A stretch of 64,000 bases of DNA from Avimonas intestinalis (GCA_904380375.1 CAJFID010000002.1:117285-181284); one strand, 5' to 3'; counted from the first letter of the stretch, positions 54,391 to 63,489 are shown. Notes: generated by a model not told the origin, from the letters alone. Numbers and translations: made by a program.

Positions 54391-55998
54391 TTATTCCGTA
54401 CTGTTCCCTGCATTGGCATTGCTATCTGCTTCATCGCAGGCCAGGACGATCCCTCGCAGCACATAAGTCACGCAGGGGATCGCCACGCTGTTGCCCAGCG
54501 CCTTATACCGGGCGGAGTCCGCCGCGCCGGGCAGGGCCGTCCATCCATCCGGGAATCCCTGCAGGCGCTCACATTCCAATGGCGTCAGGCGGCGGATGAG
54601 TTTGGCAGCCGCCTGTTCTGGCGAACACACAAGCTCGGTGGCGTCCTTATGCTGCCGGGCGCTCTGGGTGCTGACAACATCATCCTCCCGAAACCGGTCG
54701 ACTCGCTGCCGGCTGAATACAGCATGACGGTCCGCCGTGTTCAGCGTATAGGCTACGTCTTCCTGGCAGCCAAAACCATTCCCGCCGTTGTGCGGCTCCC
54801 GGTCGACAATGTTTCCGGAGATACAGAAGGTCTGGAGCTCCTGTACTACCAAAGGCTTGGTACTACCGCCTGTTCCATATCCGGCAGACATAGTTGGAGC
54901 AACCGCATGGGGACCGGTATACCGGGTATCCATTCCGTGATTTTCAAACAGGGTGGGTTCTCCCAGCACCAGAGGCTGGTTGTTTCCGCCTGTCCCATAC
55001 CGTGCGGACATGGTGGGTGCGACAGCATGTGGGCCGGTGTACCGGGCGTCAATGGCGTGATTTTCATATAAGGACTGTTCGCCCAGCACCAGAGGCGGAT
55101 GCCCTTTTATCTGCGCCCGGAGCGTGCCGGCTACACCATCGCAGGTTTCCAGCATGCCGCCGGGTCTCGCCTGTCGGCTCGGTCGGTGCTTCTCAGCCCG
55201 TGGCTGAGAGGTCTCCACTGGAGATCCGCACCCTTGGTCATTCAGGCACAGGACGGACGGCATGCTGTTTCCGCTGGCCGCCCCTTTCAGGGTAGGGGCA
55301 ATTTCTTCGCTGTAGCCGACACTGCCGGCAGTGGCGCCCGCGCCCGCAGAAAAAGCGGCGGCCAGGATACAGGGATACCCCTGACCGGCCTGACCGCCGC
55401 CGCTGCTTAGTGTGGTGTGTTTCTCCGGTGTGAGAAAACAGCCGCCGCCCCCTTTTGCCGCAACACCCGCAATAAAGGTCTGTTGTTTCATCCCCGGCTG
55501 TGCGGAAAGGGCAGCGGCCACGCCACGCAGATCCCGCACCTCGTCCCGCTGGTTGGCGGCAAAGGCGGTTATTCCTCCTGCGGCTTCTTCCGGATCCGGA
55601 GCCCCGCCTGTAGCTCCAGCGCCTCCTTCAGCTGCGGCGGCAGCGATTTGCCCCGTTCCTCTGCCCGCCGCAGGATCCCCAGGCAGGCTTTCCTGCTCAA
55701 ATAATATTTTGGGGGCGGTGCATCCTCCAAAATCTGCGACAAGGAAGATCCTCTTTCTTCTCTGGGGGACTCCCCAGTATTGAGCGTCCAGGACGCGCCA
55801 AGCGATAGAGAATCCGTTTCCCAGTATGGTCCCAGCAGGTTCCCACCGCCCGGCCGGAGGTCGAGGTACTTCATCCTGTTCTATTTTAGGATAATCGTTC
55901 GGATAGAGGTATTCCGGAATCACCATTCTCATCTGTTGAATAGCAATAATCAAATCTCCTACTTCTTTGCTCGGCGATGATATATTTCGACTTCTCAA
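54391..55998 (-). pseudogene. 5'-truncated cytosine-5 DNA methyltransferase
   Basis: 535 residues of open frame that contain only the C-terminal part of a C5 methyltransferase: motif VIII WGVPQRRKRIFLVADF, target-recognition region, motif IX RRLTPLECERLQGFPDGWT and motif X YKALGNSVAIPC. Motifs I (FxGxGG), IV (PCQ) and VI (ENV) are absent. The frame starts with a TTG overlapping the stop of the truncated SAF gene, without its own ribosome-binding site. A deletion has probably removed the N-terminus. The recognition region carries a tandem duplication (54853-55097). Confidence 0.75.
54853..55097 (-). repeat. Internal tandem duplication in methyltransferase target-recognition region
   Basis: Two adjacent ~45-codon segments with near-identical peptides: ARYTGPHAVAPTMSARYG and TRYTGPHAVAPTMSAGYG, each preceded by a PLVLGE-type motif. 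Confidence 0.8.
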
Positions 55999-56324
55999 TT
56001 CCTCGATCTGTTCCCTACAGGGGTATCCGCCGTATCCGCCAGATAGGACGAGAGGACGTTTGCCCCCGCCTTCACGTCGCAGGCGGCGTACTTCCCTACC
56101 ACCGCCTCCAGTTCCTTGACGGCATTGTCCTGCAGGCCGGCTTTGCCCACCTCGACCAACGCCACGTCTTCTGCTGCAATGCGCGTCCCTTGGGGAACGT
56201 CCCGGCTGAACCGTACAATCTCCACCCTGCCCGCCGTCAGGGTATTGACCAGCGGGGCGGCGCCAAACATCACCGCTACCGCCAGCACAATACAGACAAT
56301 GCCGAGGATTGTCCTGTTTTTCAT
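55995..56324 (-). pseudogene. Truncated SAF-domain (CpaB/RcpC-like) protein
   Basis: 109 residues. N-terminal TM helix (ILGIVCIVLAVAVMFGAAPL) and a SAF domain (FSRDVPQGTRIAAEDVALVEVG...). CpaB/RcpC proteins are usually over 220 residues; this one stops after AGANVLSSYLADTADTP, fused to a short tail. Start with GGAGG six bases upstream. It belongs to a Tad-like pilus locus with the prepilin peptidase behind it; the remaining Tad genes are missing here. Confidence 0.75.
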
Positions 56325-56342
56325 GGTGTTCCTCCGTTCCTG

Positions 56343-56987
56343 TTATATAAAATAGGCAAGCAGGATGCCGGCCGATAAATACGGTACCAGGGCAAAGCTC
56401 GCCTTCATGGCCTGCTTTCGGATTTTTCGCACAAGGGCTGTGCAGACAACGGCCAGCAGCAGGCCCGTAATGATCGCCGTCAGCCCGCGGGACAGGCCCA
56501 GCAGGAAAGCGCCGGATGCCATGATTTTGATGTCCGCCCCACCATAGGAGCCAGGCTTCATCACGGCTGCCGCCAGCTGCGGGATGGTGACGGCCACTGC
56601 CGCCAGCAGCATGATCGGCAGTTCCACCGGCGTCCTGCCGATCAGGGCGGCCACGGCGATGATTACCGGCAGGCTGTCCGGCACTTCACGGGTACGGATA
56701 TCGGCGGCGGACGCATACAGCAAGGCCAGGCACAATACCATTCCCTGAAGCAGCTCCGACCCGGATCCATAGCGCCAAAGCAGCAGGGCGGACGCCAGCA
56801 TGGGAAGGGCAACCAGCCACGGCTGTATCGCTCCGCCGTACTGCTTCCGGAAAATTGCCGCCACCACCCAGCCCAGCAATACCGCCGCAATTATAGTCAG
56901 GATGACCGGCATGCAGGCGGCCGGCAGCCCCGTTTCCATTTCCGGCACGGGAAGCATCGTCGTCGGCTCAATGAAGGTTGGCGCCAT
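56343..56987 (-). CDS. Type IV prepilin peptidase (TadV/CpaA-like, A24)
   Basis: 214 residues, six TM helices. Aspartates in ASAADIRTREVPD and GGADIK match the two catalytic aspartates of the A24 family (GxGD variant GGAD). It would cleave pilin leader peptides at the membrane. Start with GAGGG. Adjacent to two pilin-like Maff2 genes. Confidence 0.85.
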   Translation of the reverse strand: MAPTFIEPTTMLPVPEMETGLPAACMPVILTIIAAVLLGWVVAAIFRKQYGGAIQPWLVALPMLASALLLWRYGSGSELLQGMVLCLALLYASAADIRTREVPDSLPVIIAVAALIGRTPVELPIMLLAAVAVTIPQLAAAVMKPGSYGGADIKIMASGAFLLGLSRGLTAIITGLLLAVVCTALVRKIRKQAMKASFALVPYLSAGILLAYFI

Positions 56988-56990
56988 CGG

Positions 56991-57659
56991 TTACCCTCTC
57001 TTCCTTAAAACGATAAAGCCAATCCCAACAACGGCGATCAGTACCGCGATGATCCCAACGATTACCCACACATTATTCGCATCGGCATAAACCGCCAGAT
57101 CGTTCTCCTGGGTGAGATCGTTAATTTCGAAGGTCACGGTGCTGCCCTCGGCTGCCCCGCCCTTGGTCTGGGTAATGCTGCCGGGCATAGTCACGGTAAT
57201 AAAGAATTTGTATGTGTCGTTCACGCTTTGGCCGCTTCCGTCGGTATTCTCCTGAGCGGCGGTCTTGGCCTGGAAAGAGAAGGAGCTATAGAACAGGCCC
57301 CCGTTTTTATCAATGGAGACATCCTGAAACAGCAGAGGGCTTGTTTCATCCGAAGCGTCCAGGCGAACCGCTTTTAGCTGGTTTTCCAGTTCTTCATAGG
57401 AGAGCTTTTCCGTGGCCTCCGAGCAGGAAACATAGGGCGTATCCTCATAGGTGACCTTTTGTGTCTCCCGGCCTTCAAAGGGATCGGCGCCGTTTTGCTT
57501 CATCATGCTGTAGGCATTTTCTTCGATGGCCACTGTGGTGGTGATGACTCCGGTCCCGTCTTTATGCAGGGCGATCCCCAGTTCGGTCCGCACACAGCCG
57601 GTCAGCAGGACTGCCAGGCACAGGACCGACAGCAGGATAGCGGTTATCCTCTTTTTCAT
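56991..57659 (-). CDS. LppM-like lipoprotein with C-terminal TM helix
   Basis: 222 residues. Lipoprotein signal LAVLLTGCVRTE, beta-rich LppM-like domain and a C-terminal TM helix VIVGIIAVLIAVVGIGFIVLRKRG. Start with GGAGG. Cell-surface protein in the pilus/conjugation block. Confidence 0.75.
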   Translation of the reverse strand: MKKRITAILLSVLCLAVLLTGCVRTELGIALHKDGTGVITTTVAIEENAYSMMKQNGADPFEGRETQKVTYEDTPYVSCSEATEKLSYEELENQLKAVRLDASDETSPLLFQDVSIDKNGGLFYSSFSFQAKTAAQENTDGSGQSVNDTYKFFITVTMPGSITQTKGGAAEGSTVTFEINDLTQENDLAVYADANNVWVIVGIIAVLIAVVGIGFIVLRKRG

Positions 57660-57739
57660 GATGATGCCTCCATTCTTTCGTAAATGTATGGGCGGGGCGG
57701 CGCGTCCGGCCGCCCCGCCGCCCTCTTTACCGGCGTCGA

Positions 57740-57970
57740 TTATCCGGCATAGTTGAACAGCTCTTTGATTTTCTGCGTCAGGGTAGGCATGATGGTATCA
57801 TCAAACAGCGCATACAGGCCGGCCAGCAGCAGCGCGCCGATCACCACCGCGATCAGGATTTTCACGCCGCTGTCGACAAAGCCTTCGCCCTTGCAGCTGG
57901 CCAGCGCACAGCGGGTGCGGACGGCCAGGCGGTTCATTTTTCCGGACACTTTACTCATTAGCTTTTTCAT
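57740..57970 (-). CDS. Maff2/DUF6133-type pilin-like protein, copy 1
   Basis: 76 residues: basic N-terminus KKLMSKVSGKMNRLAVRTR, then CKGEGFVDSGVKILIAVVIGALLLAG, a class III prepilin-like site followed by a hydrophobic helix, and a short polar tail ending LFNYAG. With a prepilin peptidase nearby, it may be the pilin of a Tad-like pilus (inference). Near duplicate of the next gene. Confidence 0.8.
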   Translation of the reverse strand: MKKLMSKVSGKMNRLAVRTRCALASCKGEGFVDSGVKILIAVVIGALLLAGLYALFDDTIMPTLTQKIKELFNYAG

Positions 57971-58032
57971 TGCAGAATTCCTTCTTTCTTGTTGATTGAA
58001 TGAGATAGTGGGGGCAGGTCCCTCCGCGCCGC

Positions 58033-58263
58033 TTAACCGGCGTAATTGAACAGTTCCTGGATCTTGGCGGTCAGGGTGGGCATGATGGTCTCATCAAACA
58101 GCACATACAGGCCGGCCAGCAGCAGCGCGCCGATCACTACCGCGATCAGGATTTTCACGCCGCTGTCGACAAAGCCTTCGCCCTTGCAGCTGGCCAGCAC
58201 ACAGCGGGTGCGGACGGCCAGACGGTTCATTTTCCCGGATACCTTGTTCATCAGCTTTTTCAT
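58033..58263 (-). CDS. Maff2/DUF6133-type pilin-like protein, copy 2
   Basis: 76 residues from ATG 58263 (GAAGGA upstream), ~90% identical to copy 1 (differences such as VLASCKG, VLFDETIM, TAKIQEL). A recent tandem duplication of the pilin-like gene. Confidence 0.8.
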   Translation of the reverse strand: MKKLMNKVSGKMNRLAVRTRCVLASCKGEGFVDSGVKILIAVVIGALLLAGLYVLFDETIMPTLTAKIQELFNYAG

Positions 58264-58351
58264 AGCGGTTCCTTCTTTCAATTCATAATTTGTTTAGACT
58301 AACCTTTTACGCTGCTGCTTCTTTGGATATACACATGGGCCGGTATGCGGA

Positions 58352-58726
58352 TCACATAACCGGCTGCTGGCCAGGCGGTTCGTCTTCGGGTCCTTCCTGT
58401 TCCTGCTGTTGCTCCTCTGCCCGCGCCTGCTGGTATTGCTCCATAACGGCGCTGTACAGCGCTTCACGGGCTTCGGCAGTGATGGGATGGAAAATGTCCT
58501 GGTAGACGGTATTCCCCTTGCTCTTGTAGCTTACCTGCGGCATCTGCACAAACGGTCCTTTTGCCGAGTACTTCACTTCGATGCCATGTACGGCAAACTG
58601 GCCGTTATCGGCACTGAATACTGCCAAAGGACGATGGCCTTCTGCAAACAGCCGGTCGAGCTTTACCTTGAAGCCGGAAGCCGTGTTTGCTTTTTCTTTT
58701 GCTGTGGTTTTCGGTTGCCCTGCCAT
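58352..58726 (-). CDS. SpoVG-family protein
   Basis: 124 residues from ATG 58726 with AAAGGAGGTG nine bases upstream. SpoVG core: SGFKVKLDRLF, AVFSADNGQFAVHGIEVKYS and VYQDIFHPITAEAREALYSAV, then a Q/E-rich tail. SpoVG proteins are RNA/DNA-binding regulators common in conjugative elements. Confidence 0.88.
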   Translation of the reverse strand: MAGQPKTTAKEKANTASGFKVKLDRLFAEGHRPLAVFSADNGQFAVHGIEVKYSAKGPFVQMPQVSYKSKGNTVYQDIFHPITAEAREALYSAVMEQYQQARAEEQQQEQEGPEDEPPGQQPVM

Positions 58727-58877
58727 GGATATCGTCACCTCCTTTCCGCTGTGGATGGGGAGCTGTTTCCCCGCCTTCACAGAAGGGGCGGGCCTTTCGC
58801 TCTCATCGGCATGGCGTCACCTCGCTTCACAGAAATATGGAATCCAAACAGCTTACGCCGGTTGAATCAATACAAAA

Positions 58878-58897
58878 AAGACGGCTCTTGCCGTCTT
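58878..58897 (-). terminator. Terminator upstream of the SpoVG gene
   Basis: 8-bp stem AAGACGGC/GCCGTCTT, loop TCTT on the plus strand, followed on the minus strand by TTTTGTATT. Ends the transcript of the genes starting at 59706. Confidence 0.8.
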
Positions 58898-59001
58898 CTC
58901 AGATGAAATATACCCCGCTGACTAAAAGCACATTTCCATTTCCGCTTGTAAGCATCGCCCATTAACCCGTGCGGTTTGCGAGATTTCCATTTCGCGTCCC
59001 C

Positions 59002-59706
59002 CTACATAATGAGCTGGTTCCCATACTCATCCGGGTATAGCTCGGTAAGTCGATCCTCTGCCCATTCCGGAAGACATTCATCCTTGATAGCGCCGACAAA
59101 CGATTCGCGGACAAAGCGCATTTCCTCACCGCTGTTCAGCATCCGGCCGTATATCATGCCGCTGGCATGAGGGTTGCAGCCGTCCCCGTATTCCGCCACA
59201 ACCAACTGGTCCTCCGGTGCTTTGTAGCTATCCGCCAGGCATTCCGGCCGGATTACCAGCGTCCTGCCGGTATAATCCATCTTCTCACTGCCGGGTTCAC
59301 AGTGGGAAGCGTCAAACATACCAAGCGCCTGGTATTCCCGCAGGACGTGATCCAGGAATAGATTCAGCTGCGGGCTTCGGCCTTCAAGCGTGAGATATTG
59401 GTTCTCCTTATCCGGCGGGACATAAATGCTTTTTGCCCATGCCTTGTTTTCGCGGGAAAATCCCCCATCCAGCCTTTTCCGCTGAATGGTATTCGCGCAC
59501 ACCAGAAATACACGGTTATACCCGAATTCCTCCAGGATCGGTTTTACCATATCGCCTGTGAGCTGGTTTCCATTATGCTCAATGGCTTTTTGGATCGCGT
59601 TGGCACAGCGGCTGTTTTCATCGTGGCTTTCCTGCCAGCGCGCCATATCCCCGAAGCGTTCGGCTTCTTTCCGCGTTCCCAAGTATACCGGTTTATGCCC
59701 GGCCAT
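59002..59706 (-). CDS. DUF3849-like conserved element protein
   Basis: 234 residues. Contains a DUF3849-like helical region (NGNQLTGDMVKPILEEFGYNRVFLVCANTIQ, FSRENKAWAKSIYVP). Start with GGGAGG. Common accessory protein of Clostridia conjugative elements; function unknown. Confidence 0.75.
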   Translation of the reverse strand: MAGHKPVYLGTRKEAERFGDMARWQESHDENSRCANAIQKAIEHNGNQLTGDMVKPILEEFGYNRVFLVCANTIQRKRLDGGFSRENKAWAKSIYVPPDKENQYLTLEGRSPQLNLFLDHVLREYQALGMFDASHCEPGSEKMDYTGRTLVIRPECLADSYKAPEDQLVVAEYGDGCNPHASGMIYGRMLNSGEEMRFVRESFVGAIKDECLPEWAEDRLTELYPDEYGNQLIM

Positions 59707-60001
59707 GTTCTTTGCCTCCCTGTTTCTCCGCCCACAGCACCGAAAGATGGATCAACGCCGCACGCTGTTCCTCTGACGTCAGTCCCTCCAGAAAATGCAA
59801 CAGTTCTGTCTGGCTGTCCGCCCTGCTCTCTGACAAATGGCAGTCGTCGCAGACCTTTTCCCGGCGCACCACCACCGCCTGGCCGTCCTCCGCTTCCTCA
59901 AAGCTCAAAATGTCGTTGCAGTCGAACCCAACCCGGCGGCGGATTTCATAGGGGATGGTGATACGGCCCCGTTTGCCCAGCACCTTATATATTTTCGTCA
60001 A
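59693..60001 (-). CDS. AbrB/MazE/SpoVT-type DNA-binding protein
   Basis: About 102 residues from TTG 60001 (GTG 60016 is also possible). N-terminal swapped-hairpin barrel IYKVLGKRGRITIPYEIRRRVGF, then a CxxC pair (CDDCHLSE) and a helical tail. Overlaps its neighbours on both sides, so translationally coupled. Likely regulator of the element. Confidence 0.8.
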   Translation of the reverse strand: MTKIYKVLGKRGRITIPYEIRRRVGFDCNDILSFEEAEDGQAVVVRREKVCDDCHLSESRADSQTELLHFLEGLTSEEQRAALIHLSVLWAEKQGGKEHGRA

Positions 60002-60254
60002 GTCCTTCGTCCTCACTTTCCTCGCACCAGCTGCTGCAGGGACAGCTCTCACAATCCCCGTCGCAGTCCAGTTCGGCCAGGGGGCAGCTATCACATTCCC
60101 CATTGCAGACAAAGCCCTCGGTATGGGCTTTTTCAATGATGAGCTTATCGTTTGCCGCGCTCATCTGTATCACGTCCATTTCGCTCAGTCCGATTTCCTC
60201 CAGCAGTTCACGCGGGATTGGAAACAGGATCATTTCCCCTGTGGCATAGCTCAT
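59985..60254 (-). CDS. Cysteine-rich AbrB-like protein
   Basis: 89 residues. N-terminal AbrB-like FPIPRELLEEIGLSEMDVIQMSAAND and a C-terminal cluster of eight cysteines (CNGECDSCPLAELDCDGDC...CPCSSWC), perhaps metal binding. Overlaps the next AbrB gene by ~17 bases; the two may form a hetero-oligomer. Confidence 0.75.
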   Translation of the reverse strand: MSYATGEMILFPIPRELLEEIGLSEMDVIQMSAANDKLIIEKAHTEGFVCNGECDSCPLAELDCDGDCESCPCSSWCEESEDEGLDENI

Positions 60255-60256
60255 GT

Positions 60257-61306
60257 CTAAATACGCTCCTTCCAGACTTTTTCACCGTCGGGTTCGTCTT
60301 CTCCAAACAGGGTTAGCTGGCATGGCTGTGTGCGTTCACGCTCAAACAGGTCGTAATTGCCGATGAGCAGTTCCGAAAACATGGAGCCAGCGCTATATCG
60401 CTGCGCCATACTATGGATCCGTTCAAAGCTGAACAGGCTGTAATCCTGATACAGCTCCCGGATAAAAGCGCAATCGTTGTATGATAGCAGCCATTTCCCT
60501 TTCGCGCCCGCTAACGTTCGAAACAGGCGGTGGTGGTCTTCCTGGGTGAACACCGTCGTATACATGCCTTCTGTCGTGTAGTAGGGCGGGTCGCAGTAGA
60601 AGACCGTATCCTCCCGATCATAATGCCGGATGAGTACCTCGAAATCTTTATTTTCAATGACGGCGCTGGCCAGCCTTGCATGGACGTTGAATATGAGGGC
60701 AAAGAGGCGGCGGATATCAAACGGCTGTGAGGCAAAGCTCTTTTTCCCGCTGGCATAGCTGTACCGCAGCAGCTTTAAATATGCCGCCGCACGGCGGACG
60801 TCATGGTCTTTCGCCTTGGTCAGCATCATCTTGGCAATTTCATCTGCTTCCGGTTCCGCCAGCAGCGTCCTGGTCAGCTGCATTTCCTCCGAAAGGAATG
60901 CATCGGCGAATTCTTCCTGATTGAGGAACTTTTTTAAGACGCGAAAATCGTCGCGGGAATTCAAGGTTAAAAAACCCAGTTCCCGGATAAAGGCGAGCGG
61001 CCGGTCTTTCATCACCCGGAACAGGTTGACAAGGTCACCGTCGAAATCGTTATACACCTCAAATGGGTCGGACGGCTTACCCAGAAGGACTGAGCCGCTG
61101 CCGCCGAACACGTCCACAAACCGTGGGCAGGAAACTGGCAAGAGTGACAGGATGATACCGAGGATGGGGCTTTTGTTGCCCACCCACGACACCGGGCTTC
61201 GGCAGGGGATACGATTGTCTATGGGAATCACCTCGCTTTTAAGGCGTCCATCGTCCCCAAACAAAAAACCGGCGCCCGCCGTTTCCCATTTGGAAACGAT
61301 TGACAC
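60257..61306 (-). CDS. D12-class (Dam-type) adenine-specific DNA methyltransferase
   Basis: Up to 349 residues. Motif I FVDVFGGSGSVLLGK, DPPY motif VFYCDPPYYTTEG, and YNDFDGDLVNLF; N6-adenine methylation (GATC or similar). The first GTG (61306) has no ribosome-binding site; GTG 61231 is a possible start. In a conjugative element it may protect transferred DNA from restriction. Confidence 0.88.
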   Translation of the reverse strand: MSIVSKWETAGAGFLFGDDGRLKSEVIPIDNRIPCRSPVSWVGNKSPILGIILSLLPVSCPRFVDVFGGSGSVLLGKPSDPFEVYNDFDGDLVNLFRVMKDRPLAFIRELGFLTLNSRDDFRVLKKFLNQEEFADAFLSEEMQLTRTLLAEPEADEIAKMMLTKAKDHDVRRAAAYLKLLRYSYASGKKSFASQPFDIRRLFALIFNVHARLASAVIENKDFEVLIRHYDREDTVFYCDPPYYTTEGMYTTVFTQEDHHRLFRTLAGAKGKWLLSYNDCAFIRELYQDYSLFSFERIHSMAQRYSAGSMFSELLIGNYDLFERERTQPCQLTLFGEDEPDGEKVWKERI

Positions 61307-61331
61307 CGGTTTATCGGTTTCTGTTGTCTGG

Positions 61332-61681
61332 CTACATTCTCAGCCCAAGCCCCCTTTCCTCGTCCAGCGGCTCGTCACGGGGATGGGCCGTGTCGGGCTC
61401 CAGCGCCGAGCAGAAGACGTCTTTTTCTCTTTGCATTTGTGCTTTCAGCTCGGCCGCCTCGGGATGCTTTTCTTCAAATTTTTTTGCAAACGCTGGACAA
61501 ATGCAAATTCGTGGGTGAATACCGGCCGCCCCAGTGCCACCTCAACAGCTTCATGAAACATCTGTAACTCCGGCATACATAGCCGGGATTCGTAAAGTTG
61601 CAGGGCGGTGATTTCACAGGCTGTCTTGCCCTCCCACCAGCCGCTTTCGCTGAACTTGACTGCTTGCTCCCTTGTTATAAC
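61332..61681 (-). pseudogene. Conserved element gene with -1 frameshift at A7 run
   Basis: Residues TREQAVKFSESGWWEG...LGRPVFTHEFAFVQRLQ run to an A7 tract (61479-61485); the zero frame ends at 61445, while the -1 frame continues KKFEEKHPEAAELKAQMQRE... to 61332, filling the gap before the methylase. The zero-frame tail (SIPRRPS) looks like antisense noise, so the gene is probably broken by one base, or uses programmed frameshifting at A_AAA_AAT. Start uncertain: AAAGGAGG is followed by ATA (61678), not ATG. Confidence 0.55.
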
Positions 61682-61862
61682 GGTATCCTCCTTTCCCGTC
61701 TTCCGGCTTGCTTCTCTGCTTCCTCGCTTTATATCCCATATTGGCAAGCGGATTGGCCTCATGCTCCCGTATCAGCTTTTCCCTGCGCCGGAATTCCTTT
61801 TCTTCCTTCTGCAGTATGTCCTCTGCGTTATCCCCGCAGGATGGGCATCCATTTTTCGCTGT
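61614..61862 (-). CDS. Possible small CxxC protein without canonical start
   Basis: The frame directly after the preceding gene's stop reads NGCPSCGDNAEDILQKEEKEF, then LIREHEANPLANMGYKARKQ, with a zinc-type CxxC and charged helix typical of small element proteins, ending at 61614. No ATG, GTG or TTG opens it, so it is either decayed or starts unusually. Confidence 0.35.
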   Translation of the reverse strand, partial: TAKNGCPSCGDNAEDILQKEEKEFRRREKLIREHEANPLANMGYKARKQRSKPEDGKGGYRYNKGASSQVQRKRLVGGQDSL

Positions 61863-62510
61863 TTACATCAGCTGAGGACCGCTCTGCTCAAAGGACGGCA
61901 GCGATTCTTTCAATGCCGGATCCCCATCGCTCAATTTTTCCATAAGGCTTCTAAGCCGCTGTTCCTGCTCCCAGGTCAGCGTTTCGCAATTGTTTTGCGT
62001 ATACTCGGCAGCAGCATACAGGTCGGCGGCTTCCTGCCGGCTGAACATCTGGTTCTTATTCACCAGCCCGGATCGGATGGCAAAGGATTTCTTGGCATAG
62101 GTATAGTCCGAAGAATAATCCCCCCAGAACGCACGCCTCCGGTCCGCATCCGTTTTCCATGTGGAAAACATGAAGCCATATTTCTCTCTGTACATGCCGC
62201 CGAGGATGGTGTCGCCGTATTCCGCCAGTTTCCGGTATTCCCGGATTCCCTCTATCTCCATAGGCGGGGAAGATTCGTACAAGCTTGTATACATTCGGAT
62301 GGCAGCGGCCGCCTCTTTGAGTGCATCCAATTTCTTCTCCTTTTCTGATGAGGAAAAGTTTCTGTTATATGACAAGAAGCCCTGCCGATCCTGCCAGCAT
62401 AGGGCTTCTTTCTGATACGTCACATAGAGGGTCTCATCGGTTTCGTCCATCCGTCCTTCGCAGCCATGCCGCGGCAGTTTCCGGAGCAGTTCCTGCTGAT
62501 AGATCGTCAT
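61863..62510 (-). CDS. Conserved conjugative-element protein
   Basis: 215 residues, all helical by composition, with YVTYQKEALCWQDRQ and GDTILGGMYREKYG. Start with AGGAG seven to eight bases upstream. No motif recognised; position suggests an element accessory gene. Confidence 0.65.
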   Translation of the reverse strand: MTIYQQELLRKLPRHGCEGRMDETDETLYVTYQKEALCWQDRQGFLSYNRNFSSSEKEKKLDALKEAAAAIRMYTSLYESSPPMEIEGIREYRKLAEYGDTILGGMYREKYGFMFSTWKTDADRRRAFWGDYSSDYTYAKKSFAIRSGLVNKNQMFSRQEAADLYAAAEYTQNNCETLTWEQEQRLRSLMEKLSDGDPALKESLPSFEQSGPQLM

Positions 62511-62526
62511 TTTTCTTTTCTCCTAA

Positions 62527-62619
62527 TCATTGCGTCATAGTGAGGCCGCGTCCCGCAGCCTGCCGGCCCTCACTGAGGGATTCGTCTGCCCCCTTCGGAT
62601 CTTAGAAGAGTTCTCTCAT
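62527..62619 (-). pseudogene. Very small gene with in-frame stop
   Basis: ATG at 62619 with a strong AGGAGG seven to eight bases upstream gives MRELF-TAA, and the same frame continues DPKGADESLSEGRQAAGRG to a TGA at 62527. The well-placed ribosome-binding site suggests a real 30-residue gene interrupted at codon 6. Confidence 0.35.
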
Positions 62620-62700
62620 GAATCAGCCTCCTGCGTTATGGGGATAAAGAAAGGCCGCCGTCTATTTCCTGTGCATAATATACGGTATTTACGCTCGTTT

Positions 62701-63447
62701 CTAAGCAAAAAAGGAAAGCTGCGCATCTTCGGCCGCAAACCTTCCTTCCAGCTGTCCTACTGTCCAGTTTTCTTTGAAATGTCCGGGTAAGCTGTTCCCA
62801 AACTGAGCCAACGCCCGTCTGTCCATAGCCAGTAAGCGTTCCCATAATTCCGGATGGCGCCGCCGCAAGTTTCTCAGTCCCCCGATACGCTGCATAGGAC
62901 AGCACCAGCATGAACAGCGATGATATGTCTCATACAGGCCGCCCCAATCATAACCGCGGTCGTAGCAGATTTGCAAGGCTTCACTTTCTGTGATGCCCCA
63001 GTCTGCCAGCGGATATTGCTTGTCTTTGATACGTTTTGGTTCGTCCGCGGCGATTCCGATATAGTGGCACACCTCGCATTCTCCTTTTATGCGCTTGACT
63101 TCCCGATGGATGAGGTTGGCCTTCAACTGGCTGGTACACCAACGCACCTTCATGCTGGGCCATCCATTTCCATAGAGGGGGATTTCCAAACGCTGTCGGG
63201 TTTCCATAGAGGATTTACCCTGCTTTGGCTCTTCAAACATAAGCCATTCAAAACCTTTCGGGTGCCGCAGCATGGTGATATGGATCCCGCGTTCACGATA
63301 GAGATGGTGATCTATCCTTTCTAGGTGCTCATACATTTCGGGAAATTCCATGCCCGTATCTGCCGTCAGCACCATGTCAATGGGCATACCCCGCTCTATC
63401 ATCATCAGCAGCATTGCCGTACTGTCCTTTCCCCCTGACAGAGCCAC
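62701..63447 (-). CDS. PAPS-reductase-like PP-loop protein
   Basis: 248 residues from GTG 63447; the frame is open upstream through NENKAGRLLHAV to a TGA at 63490, so the true start may be an ATC or GTG further up. PP-loop ALSGGKDSTAMLL, then VLTADTGMEFPEMYEHL and cysteines CSCWCCPMQ. The family activates sulfate or modifies DNA/RNA; here it is a common conjugative-element cargo next to DNA methylases, possibly in DNA modification (inference). Confidence 0.8.
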   Translation of the reverse strand: MALSGGKDSTAMLLMMIERGMPIDMVLTADTGMEFPEMYEHLERIDHHLYRERGIHITMLRHPKGFEWLMFEEPKQGKSSMETRQRLEIPLYGNGWPSMKVRWCTSQLKANLIHREVKRIKGECEVCHYIGIAADEPKRIKDKQYPLADWGITESEALQICYDRGYDWGGLYETYHRCSCWCCPMQRIGGLRNLRRRHPELWERLLAMDRRALAQFGNSLPGHFKENWTVGQLEGRFAAEDAQLSFFA

Positions 63448-63489
63448 TGCATGAAGCAGTCTGCCGGCTTTATTCTCATTGATATTGGA

